Below are positions 1 to 8,900 of a stretch of 64,000 nt of DNA, piece after piece (the stretch's first letter is position 1; the number at the start of each line of letters is the position of its first letter). A program made the position numbers and the translations under genes. Origin of the DNA: Erpobdella octoculata (taxonomy: Eukaryota > Annelida > Clitellata > Hirudinida > Erpobdellidae); contig OZ022241.1 of assembly GCA_963978895.1 (NCBI GenBank), positions 5,754,211 through 5,818,210 of the forward strand, read 5' to 3'. Below the pieces are notes generated by a model, which was not told the origin of the DNA, did no database searches, and saw only the letters and a program-made list of their open reading frames with translations.

Positions 1-130
1 AGATCCGTTGTTGTTCCTCTCAGTTAATAAAACCTATATTTCAAATTTCAGCTCGATTGGATGACGGGAAGTTAGTTAATTTTCACTTTCAAGATATGCA
101 AACATTCAAGCAAGCAAGCTAGTAGGCAAG
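1..130 (-). repeat. Interspersed repeat family A, fragment
   Basis: On the minus strand this segment matches the segment at 14,480-14,560: both carry the words for TTGAATGTTTGCA, a CTTGAAAGTGAA block and ACTAACTTCCCGTCAT in the same order. Related shorter pieces lie near 49,010-49,160 and 53,560-53,660 (the word ATCGATTGGAC or CATCCAATCGAGCT). It ends in a short run of CAAG words. No coding potential is seen. The family class is unknown to me. Confidence 0.5.
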
Positions 131-364
131 CAAACAAGACCGGAGGTGAAGTAAATATAAGAAATTTAAAAATAGATACAGCCATTTCTCTTTCGGTCAT
201 TAACAATTTGTTTGAGATCCCCACTCCTTCGGTCTTTAAAATTTATTATCTCTATAAAATCTGTAAAAGGAAAATTGTTGGTTGGTCGTTAGGCTAATGG
301 CTAGTAGTTATTTTTATGAAATATTTTTTTATCGTTTACGTCATGTTAAGGGAATCTTTTTCCA

Positions 365-590
365 ATGTCTTTTATCTACTCGTCGTCTCTGTTTGTTTGT
401 TTCTCTGTCTGTTTTTTTTTTGTTTTTTTTTGTCTGTCAATTTTTGAGTCACTTCCTGATGATAGATTTTTTCTACAATGCTTTTATCTACTCGTCGTCT
501 CTGTTTGTCTGTTTCTCTGTCTGTTTCAAATCTTGCAATCAATTTTTGAGTCACTTCCTGATAATAGATTTTTTTCAAAGTTTGCATACA
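365..590. repeat. Two-copy tandem duplication, ~112-bp unit
   Basis: The word CTTTTATCTACTCGTCGTCT starts at about 369 and again at 481. It is followed in both copies by CTGT-rich sequence and then by CAATTTTTGAGTCACTTCCTG. The two copies differ in the length of a T/TG-rich stretch. Small open frames here are by-products of this low-complexity sequence and are not supported as genes. Confidence 0.75.
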
Positions 591-724
591 TGCTCAAAAT
601 AGAAGACAATGCAATATTCAATTATTAGTTTTACAATAAGTCAATTAATTTAGTTAATTTTAATTAATTTCATTTTTATATGGGAAGAAATATAATAATT
701 TATATTCGTGACTAGCAGAACGTC

Positions 725-1255
725 ATGAAAATTAAATCAAGCTACAGTGGCTTGGTGGATAAGTCTCTGCCTAAGAAGCTCGAGGTCATGAGTTCAAGCG
801 CACTGATCGACGAATATTTTTTCTTTCACCGTGCTCAAATGTATGCACAAGATATTCCGAAAGTGAAGGTGAACTTTGGTAGAGACGGAATACACATCAT
901 CGAACCAAGAACGGTACAGTTTCCAGCGAAAAGTGGATATGGAACAGCTGAAAGAAGAATGTTACCGTTAATACTATCGTGGGCATCAACAGTTCACAAG
1001 ATGCAAGGATGCACTGTCGACTATGCTGTAGTGTACTTAGGCAAGAAGCTATTCGAAGAAGGTCAAGCATATGTAACACTGAGTCGAGTACGATTATTGG
1101 ATGGATTAAGAATTGAAGAACTGGACAGCACGAAATTGACTGGAACAAAGCCATGTAACAAGGAAGCATTAGAAGAAATGGATCGTATGCGCAACATCGA
1201 AAATGAAGACCAACACCAAGTTGACTATGTGCAAGAACACGACACAGATACATAG
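725..1255 (+). pseudogene. Helitron-type PIF1 helicase, C-terminal fragment
   Basis: A 176-codon open frame encodes the C-terminal part of a PIF1-like DNA helicase of the kind carried by Helitron rolling-circle transposons. Visible family blocks are [16 protein letters not shown] (late helicase motif with the H-K-x-Q-G core) and then [14 protein letters not shown] (the final arginine-containing helicase motif). The Walker A and B motifs, the Rep/HUH nuclease and the rest of the helicase are absent upstream, so this is a truncated copy. The first Met is not a real start, because family sequence would continue upstream. It is followed by an 8-bp-stem hairpin at 1345-1366. A cellular PIF1 gene is unlikely given the truncation and repeat context. 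Confidence 0.8.
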
Positions 1256-1344
1256 TAGTTGGATACATTGAATATACAATAACACCATCAATGTATAAGA
1301 ACTTGGGGTGCTCTCGGATCGCACTTTAAAAGTTAAGGTCCATT

Positions 1345-1366
1345 AGAATAGGTTAAGGCCTATTCT
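1345..1366 (+). other. Perfect 8-bp-stem hairpin downstream of Helitron fragment
   Basis: AGAATAGG at 1345-1352 pairs perfectly with CCTATTCT at 1359-1366 across a 6-nt loop, and a short T run follows. Helitrons usually carry a short hairpin just before the 3' end, so this could be the remnant terminal hairpin. The usual CTRR terminus is not obvious after it, so the link is inference. Confidence 0.45.
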
Positions 1367-1539
1367 TTTTGTATATTGCGACTTTAATATAAAATAAAAG
1401 AGTAATATAAAAAAAATTGATTGCAAAATTTGTGTTTTAATTACATATAAAAGCATTGGGTTTTAAAAATTCGTTTTTAATTTACTTGTTCAATTGTTTA
1501 CGCGGGTGAATTTATGTAGCGGCAAGTTACTTTTACAGA

Positions 1540-1792
1540 ATGTTGTGAATAAATTTATTGATTTGCGATATAAATAAACATAAATATGTTTGAAATACTT
1601 ATTAAATATGTCGGTCTTTGTAGGTTTTATTTTGTTTATTGTTATTATATACAAAAGATTAATTGTAATGAAGGTGGAATAAATGCTAGCCGGAGATACA
1701 ATTTTGTGAATAGATTTATTGATTTGCGATATTAACAAACATAAATATGTTCAAAATACTCATTAAATATAAGCTTTATTTTGTTTATTGTT
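1540..1792. repeat. Direct duplication of a ~90-bp AT-rich unit
   Basis: TTTATTGATTTGCGATAT is followed by AAACATAAATATGTT near 1555-1592 and again near 1709-1752. Both copies continue into TTTTATTTTGTTTATTGTTAT. The spacing is about 155 bp. No coding sequence is seen. Confidence 0.65.
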
Positions 1793-2295
1793 ATAGTTTT
1801 GAATGTAGCGTAAATCATTAAACTTCAAAACTTCAAGAAAAATAAAAATTAATTTAAATAGTTTAGAGAAGAATATGAATAATAATTTTACAATTTGATA
1901 AGAAACCATAACATGGAATTGATCAAGTTGATCAGTGTTAGGAGATAATTCCAAGGCCGGAACCACCAATCACAAAAATTCAATTCCTTGTGTCTTTTGG
2001 ACAGAGTAGTTAGTGGATATCAGTTTCTTCTTGTCCCAAATGTCACTTAGAAGTTTGATTTTGCACTCGAGGTAATGGAGAATCCAACCAAGACACGGTA
2101 GCATAAGTTTCAAGCATATTCTTCTGTCAACTCTTAATCACTAAATCACTAGAAAAAAGAGACTGTCCATGTTGTAACTTTCTAGTTACAAGCCAGGTTA
2201 AACACAATAATCAAAGATTTAGAAAATTTGACTCTAGTAGAAATAGATTAGCACAAGCCGTGGGCAGAACCAAAAATTTTAATTTCTTTTAAATT
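1793..2295. other. No gene or clear repeat seen
   Basis: This is AT-rich sequence with only short chance open frames on either strand. I see no splice-bounded coding block, RNA gene or tandem array. Confidence 0.5.
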
Positions 2296-2299
2296 AGCA

Positions 2300-2492
2300 T
2301 GGTTTAGAGTGGTTCAGAAGACTGAAAAGCCTGTATAAGAACCACTACAACAATTAGAGACATTTGTTTATGGTGCTTGCCTCCCCCACACCCCCTACGC
2401 TGGTGACGCCGGTTTGGTTCGAACCGCCGTCCTTTAAGCCACCAGACGAACGCTTTACCGGAATGCCACCAGCGCCGCTTGAATGGCAATTA
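2300..2492 (-). repeat. tRNA-derived SINE (probable)
   Basis: Read on the minus strand, the GC-rich island at about 2400-2490 has a tRNA-like layout. A B-box-like GGTTCGAACC lies at 2416-2425, and an A-box-like TGGCATTCCGGTAAAGCG lies about 40 nt upstream of it. The segment ends GGCGTCACC, and its 5' end GGCGCTG can pair with GGCGTC allowing wobbles. The anticodon arm does not fold cleanly, so a decayed tRNA-derived SINE is more likely than a working tRNA. The body continues leftward to about 2300. Confidence 0.5.
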
Positions 2493-3280
2493 CAATTTGA
2501 CAGCCGAAGCAGGAAGATATCTAGCAGCAGTTTTTCTATTTCACAGTTCTGAGAATCAGAGATAAGTAGAATATTATTAACAAGTGCATTTGTGGATAGG
2601 TCAGTATAAAAAAACATATAGGTAATTAACTAAAAGAATCAAACAGCAAGATCAAGTCAATACCATTCACCGGAATTCGATAACTAGTCAAAAACTAGAT
2701 AAGCACAGATTTGATACAAATTAGTTAAAAGCGACTATAGCACATTTACCAAATAAAATTAACTCTACCTGCAGAAACCAATATTGAGAGTTTCATTACC
2801 TTTTCCAGTCAACAATGACTATAAATTAAATTGCAATTTATATTATTTTTAAGTAGATCTAATAAACTCAAAGTAGAAACCAAATCGTTTCAGCAAAATG
2901 TACTAGTGAGTCACAAAGCGTAAAATGTCGCTGACAGATTGATCAGTTCATGCAGGAGCGGATGCAAGATTAGCAAAAGAAGGGGTTCCAAAATGGGGTG
3001 GGTAGAAACAAAAAATTCAGTATTGTGTCAGATTTATAGGTTTTGGCATTAACGTTTTTTCAATATTTAGTCGTTCAAAAACAATTTCTGTAACAGTTTT
3101 CAGCAGAATAAAATAGGTAGTTCAGTTTATTGATTTTCTTTGGAGTCCAGTTTTATTTTTACAACACATGGTATAACATAAAAACATGATTAAAAATGCA
3201 CTGCAAAAAACGTATCTGTGTAAACCCACAAGTGATAGCAGATGAACAATAATTCCAAACATAGTTTCATATATCTAATA
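2493..3280. other. No gene or clear repeat seen
   Basis: This is AT-rich, unique-looking sequence. Nothing coding, no tandem array and no RNA gene could be supported. Confidence 0.45.
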
Positions 3281-3359
3281 CTAGCAGTGCCCGTAGCGGC
3301 TTCGCTCGCATGAAATTAAAGAATTTGAATCGTGCATGCATAGTAGAGTACTGCACGGA

Positions 3360-3668
3360 TCAATTTTTTAGGTCTCGGCTCGGCCCGTCGACAACTTGGC
3401 CCAGCCCGTTTCAAAAACCGAAATTCCTGCCCTGGCACGGCCTGTCTAATATGGGCCCGGTCCGGTTTTACAGGCCTAGAAGTTCTATATACTTGATGAA
3501 AAACTTCGGCCCGTCCCACATTGACTTCAGGTTTAGCCCGGTCCGTCTGAACACCCTAAAATAACTAAAATGTCTATATACTTGGTTAAAAATCTCGGCC
3601 CGTCCCACCTTGATTTAAGGTTTGGACAGGGCCTTATGAAGACCCTAAAATAACGGCTTGGCCCGTCC
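3360..3668. repeat. GC-rich GGCCCGTCC-type duplicated block
   Basis: CTCGGCCCGTCC-like words recur, and a unit of about 100 bp is duplicated. It runs from CTATATACTTG, through CGGCCCGTCCCAC, to CCCTAAAATAAC, at about 3486-3562 and 3574-3652. It stands out from the AT-rich surroundings. The apparent open frames over it are consequences of the repeat. Confidence 0.6.
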
Positions 3669-3724
3669 GTCCGGTGATAAACTGAATTCATCTACTTTTC
3701 ACCGGCACAAAACCTCAAAATACT

Positions 3725-4852
3725 AATTTTCACATCTGTAGCACTTACAGTTTTTGAGTAGCAGTAATTTTAAAATCAAATAACCTTTTTTCCACTTCAC
3801 ATTTGAGGTCCTGAAAACCAAATTTTCAAAAAATGGTGAAACACGTATATCATTATTTTTAGAGTAGAAACTAAATACTAATTTTACTTTTGTAGTATTT
3901 ACAGTTTTTGAGTAGCAGTTACTTTAAAAACCAAGTAACCCTATTTTCCACCCCATATTTGAAATCCTGGAAACCAAATTTTTAAAAAATGGTAAAACAC
4001 GTATATCATTATTTCTGGAGTAGAAACTAAATACTAATTTTTACTCCTGTAGCATCTACAGTTTTCGAGTAGCAGTTACATTAAAAACCAAATAACCTTA
4101 TTTTCCACCCCACATTTGAGGTCCTGGAAACCAAATTAAAAAAAAAAAATGGTTAAACACTTATATCTTTGTTTTTAGAATAGAAACTAAATAATAATTT
4201 TTACATCTGTGGTATTCACAGTTTTTGAATAGCAGTTACTTTAAAAAACAAATAACCCTATTTTCCACCCCACATTTGAAGTCCTGGAAACCAAATTTTC
4301 AAAAAATGCTAAAACACGTTTTTCATTATTTTTGGAGTAGAAACTAAATACTACTGTTTACTCCTGTAGCATTCACAGATTTTGAGTAGCATCTACTTTA
4401 AAAATCAAATAACCCAATTTTCCAACCCACATTTGAAGTCCGGGAAACCGAATTTTCAAAAAATGCTAAAACACGTATTTCATTATTTTTTGAGTAGAAA
4501 CTAAATACTAATTTTTACTCCTGTAGCATTAACAGTTTTTGAGTAGAAGCTACTTTAAAAACCAAATAACCCAATTTTCCAACCCACATTTGAAGTCCGG
4601 GAAACCGAATTTTCAAAAAATGCTAAAACACGTATTTCATTATTTTTTGAGTAGAAACTAAATACTAATTTTTACTCCTGTAGCATTAACAGTTTTTGAG
4701 TAGAAGCTACTTTAAAAACCAAATAACCCAATTTTCCAACCCATATTTGAGGTCCGGGAAAGCGAATTTTCAAAAAATGGTGAAACACGTATCTTTTTAT
4801 TTTTCAAAAAGAATCTATATACCAAATTTTAAAAACTCCTCATTTTTGGTTT
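3725..4852. repeat. Satellite-like array, ~157-bp monomer, about 7 copies
   Basis: The word GAGTAGCAG or its variants recurs near 3755, 3911, 4067, 4228, 4382, 4539 and 4698, a spacing of 154-160 bp. Each monomer also carries TTTTCCACCCCACATTTGA, GGAAACC(A/G)AATTTTCAAAAAATG and AAACACGTAT. The copies near 4460-4770 are the most alike, which suggests local homogenisation. The array lies wholly inside the 3281-5107 element. Confidence 0.85.
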
Positions 4853-5017
4853 TCGAGATATACATTGTTTTAGAAAAAAGTTTGTTTTCCAGTTTTTTCC
4901 CCTCAGGAGCAAAATTTTCAAAAATCCTTTCTTAGCGGATGTTTACGCTATAAAAGTAATATAAGTTCCAAATTTCACGTTCCTAGGATGAGGCGTTTGA
5001 GCTCGGCGTTGATTATC

Positions 5018-5082
5018 AGTCAGTCATCAGTCAGTCAGTCAGTCAGTCAGTCAGTCAGTCAGTCAGTCAGTCAGTCAGTCAG
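5018..5082. repeat. (AGTC)n microsatellite
   Basis: Uninterrupted CAGT/AGTC tetranucleotides run from about 5027, just before the right end of the composite element. Confidence 0.9.
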
Positions 5083-5215
5083 GACATGTTCTTTTATATA
5101 TATAGATGATAACACTAAATAAATCTTTACATTTTGCAGCGAATTATCAGTAAACTTAAGATCTGTATTTATTCATTCTGTAAAATTTAAATAACAGTGT
5201 CATATACATGTAAAA

Positions 5216-5368
5216 CAGCATAACTTTGTTAAAATTAGCATAACTTTGTTAAAATTAGCATAACTTTGTTAAAATTAGCATAACTTTGTTAAAATTAGCA
5301 TAACTTTGTTAAAATTAGCATAACTTTTTTAAAATTAGCATAACTTTGTTAAATTAGCATAACTTTGT
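5216..5368. repeat. 20-bp minisatellite, about 8 copies
   Basis: The unit TAACTTTGTTAAAATTAGCA is repeated head to tail from about 5221. One copy has a G-to-T change and the last copies lose an A. No coding role is visible. Confidence 0.9.
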
Positions 5369-5986
5369 CACAAATTTAAATTTAATCTAAGTGAAGTGTT
5401 TTCCAATCAATATAGACAAATAAAATAAACTAAAAATACAAAGTAAACGGACGTTATAACAACTGTTACTCTGTATCCTACGGCAAATCGCTACGCTTAA
5501 GCTTTTGGATCATATAACTGCCTGTAAATTGCTAAATAATATGAGTTTTTTTAAACAACGAACGGGGGATCCGGACACCCCCTCTCCTGTATCTGCCCCT
5601 AGTTCATAAAATGTCAAATTTCAATTGTTAATTTCATGAATAGTTTTTTTTCTGTAAAGGAATGGCAGTGATGGTGAAACAATTGATTTAGTAATATTTT
5701 TTATATCAGACTGAATCTTGGAGCTGAGTTTTCATTCCATTGATTTTATGCAAGCTATTCAATTCAGTTCTTTTGTTTGACTTCTACAGAAAGCTATCAA
5801 AAAGCTATTCAAAAGCTATTCAAAAAAGCTTATGAATATAATGATAAGAGAATTGTTATTTTTTCAGAAAACTTGAATGTAATAAATTGCAATCATATTA
5901 CAACCAGCTTTTTTGTATAATTTTTATTTTGTATATTTATATCAATAAAAAAATATTTTTGGACATACTTCGATTTTTTTTATCAG
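5369..5986. other. No gene seen; upstream flank or intron of the lectin gene
   Basis: AT-rich sequence with an AAAAGCTATTC repeat near 5,800-5,830. The first exon and signal peptide of the lectin gene should lie in or upstream of this stretch, but I could not identify them. Confidence 0.4.
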
Positions 5987-8900
5987 CTCAGATTCTGACA
6001 AATCTTCTACTTCGGAAACCTATAATACAGAGCAGCAATGCGACATATGATTACGTCACTTATTACGCATATTTTGCAGTTGATGGAAATCACGATCAAA
6101 ATATATATTCAATTGGATGTTCACACACATCCGATGGATACGGAGGTCCAAACTGGCTTGTCGTTGATATGGAGAAGAAATATTTCGTCAGTTATGTTAT
6201 ACTCTGGAACAGAGACGATCAATACTGTAAATTATTTTTTAAATACTTAAATTCTATGTTTTCTTCTTATTTCGTTTCCTATTTGGGTAAACTTTGAAAT
6301 TATGATTATAATGGCCCTAAATAACGGTAAACGCGTTAAAAACTTGACAAAAATTTAGAAAACGCTTTAGTAAAAAAAAATTAAGCAGCAGCTGAACTGT
6401 GGAAAATTTCATGAAGAAAAGGCGAAACTTGACTTTTGTCTGAAAAAGTACGATAAATTTGCAATGATAACCTGCCGTCTTTATAAAACAAGTGAAGGAA
6501 ATTTATGCATGCTTTGTCAGTAATTGAACTTTTTAAAAACACAAAATGGACGTACCCAAATGATGTACAATTGATTTATCATGACGATTTAAATTGAACT
6601 TGAGTTTATTTCCGTAAAAATAGCAACAACATAAAATTTTTATAGAAACTTATAAGAGCTTAAAATAAATTTTAATAATAACAGTCATTATGCGCCAGAG
6701 GCGTAGCCAGGGTCTTCTGCACCCGGGAACAAAACACACGATCTGCGCTCCCTACATAACCCCTTTTGCTTCTTGCTTCCAAAAAAACCTGATGACCGGA
6801 GGGGGGGTAGTCGGAGCCACATTTCAAAAAACATTTCGAAACCCTCTTTTCATTTATTCCTCCAAAAATAACCTGAAAGAAGGGGTTAGTCAGAGCCATA
6901 GAAATTGCTAGGTAAAACAAAATAATTTAAAAAAAAACTTTTTTGCTCATTGAAAATGTGCACCCTCCAGCCTTGCGCTCGGGGACAACTGTTCCCCATT
7001 CCTCCTCGCTACGCCTCTAATATGCGCTCTCCTACCATACCAGATGCTGGGGATGCATCCATACCAGATGCTGGGGATGCATCCATACCAGATGCTGGGG
7101 ATGCATCCATACCAGATGCTGGGGATGCATCCATACCAGATGCTGGGGATGCATCCATACCAGATGCTGGGGATGCATCCATACCAGATGCTGGGGATGC
7201 ATCACCTCACCAGCCAAAGCGTGCAATGTTTTTAATTAAAAAAAATAAAGTCAAGCCTATTAACAAATAGGAGTACCTGAATAGTTATAAAACATTCTCG
7301 AATCTGTCAGCATTGGCAACACGCAATTGATATCTCATTATTATTCCTATGGGCCACGTGCTTGATCGATCAATGATTATGATATCTATAATTCCATGCC
7401 TTTAAATAGGCTAGCTAGCTATAGCGATTCCTGTTTGTTTTTTAGTTTTGTTTGAGTTTGCTTATCAGCTTCTTCTTTAAGATCTTCCACTGCTAATCAT
7501 ACTTTTTATTTTCTCTATAAAGCACTCCGTTGCCAAACGCTCTTGTTTTTATTCTGACCCTTTTCTCTTGAAGTCTCTTCCAACTTTTCTCACTACCTCT
7601 TCATCCCTCAATGTTTGTTGGTATAAAACAAATACTCTGAGCATCAATCAGCCCAGAAAATGTTTCTTCTTTTTTACGTGTGTGCACGAGTCCATTTTTC
7701 TCACACGTTCAAATTGGCTTGGCGACAAGCTGGGAAGCTAGGAAGCGACTAATTTTGAAACCATGAGTTGGTCTAAGTCTAAAGATTAGTTAAACGGCGA
7801 CTAGTTGCTGGTCAACTAGATAGCAGCGACTAGCTGGGCGGCGACTAGTTGACCTGTATACCCTACACTACACAGAGCTTAAATGTGCGAGCAACCAACT
7901 AAAACAGTGTAGTAGCAGAAAGAATTGCGTTTTCTACCGGTAGTCAATTTCTTATACAAATACAATCACGGCTCAGATATGAACTTTTAAAATTTTCATA
8001 CGGAAGTGTCCGTTTTAAAACTTTTCATTCCCGAAACACCGGGATCCACAGGTTTCAATACGTGGATTTAAAAAAAATACATAGATTTTGATTTCGTACT
8101 GTAACGTTATTTTCAGAATGGTTTGAAACAAATTTTATAAAACAATTTTTAAAAAATTAAGATTACAGATTGGACTATTTCATCATCGGCTTAACAAATC
8201 GTGACTATTTTCAAGAAGGAGCAAATGTCCTTAGAGATAGTTACCCACTGTGCGGTCAGTATCCAGATGTGACGCAGCAGGGTGGAATCCACAGATTATC
8301 ATGCGATACTGGACTTCCAGCCTACAAATATCTTATTGCTCAGCAACCTAGCAACCAAGGAGGGTACTTGTCTATATGTGAAATTGAAGCCTATTCTGCA
8401 CAAGGTTGTTATTCCATGTTTGCTTATATTACAAATGTTTACTTAATTATTTGTAAGCCATAGTAAAAGCTTAAAGTGCTTAAAGGAAACATCATATATA
8501 ACACATTCGATCATTGAAAGTTATCGCCGTTCGCTCCTTTCAATGCCCTTTCAAAAGAGCGTGCATACAAAAGAAGTAAAAGACGTAGCGATTGGAATAT
8601 ACCGCTAAGAGTTGTCATTGCAGACACAATTGAGTAGTTTTGTAGTTATTGATACAGATAAAATGATATTAGAATAGTGTTTAGTGTCGAAACACATAAA
8701 AATCATAAAAATTGTATTAGTTTTAAAACTTAAATTCTAATGGGTAAAATTAGAAGAAGGGTCAACTTTATCGTGTATGAGGAGAACGGTGCTGAATGGT
8801 CAGTGTACTGAACGGCCACTGAGTTTTTAATTAAGAAAAAGTATTTAAAGTTTACAATATTATTTTTAAATGTGTAATTATAGGTTTTCTTTGTTTTGTC

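Larger units (their letters stand above)
3281..5107 (+). mobile_element. Composite interspersed element enclosing a satellite
   Basis: The left end reads CTAGCAGTGCCCGTAGCGGC followed by TTCGCTCGCATG. The right end is a (AGTC)n run followed by GACATGTTCTTTTATATATATAGAT. Similar paired ends occur in interspersed elements of many invertebrate genomes, and a related tail (ATCGGTTCAGCCGTTTCGG, then TATAGATAGATAG) lies near 60,090-60,155. No open frame remains inside. The class (non-LTR, DNA or other) cannot be assigned from this copy. Confidence 0.45.

Noticed and set aside
282..628. Overlapping Phe/Leu-rich frames that look like membrane segments
   Set aside because: They come from a duplicated T/CTGT-rich repeat. 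Hydrophobicity follows from T-rich codons.
2392..2490. Functional tRNA gene
   Set aside because: The anticodon arm does not fold to a 5-bp stem and 7-nt loop. A SINE head fits better.
5221..5368. CRISPR-like array
   Set aside because: The 20-bp units are directly adjacent with no spacers, and the genome is metazoan.
6950..7270. 106-codon frame with IPDAGDAS repeats
   Set aside because: It is a minisatellite readthrough running from a MITE into an intron. Other frames are equally open.
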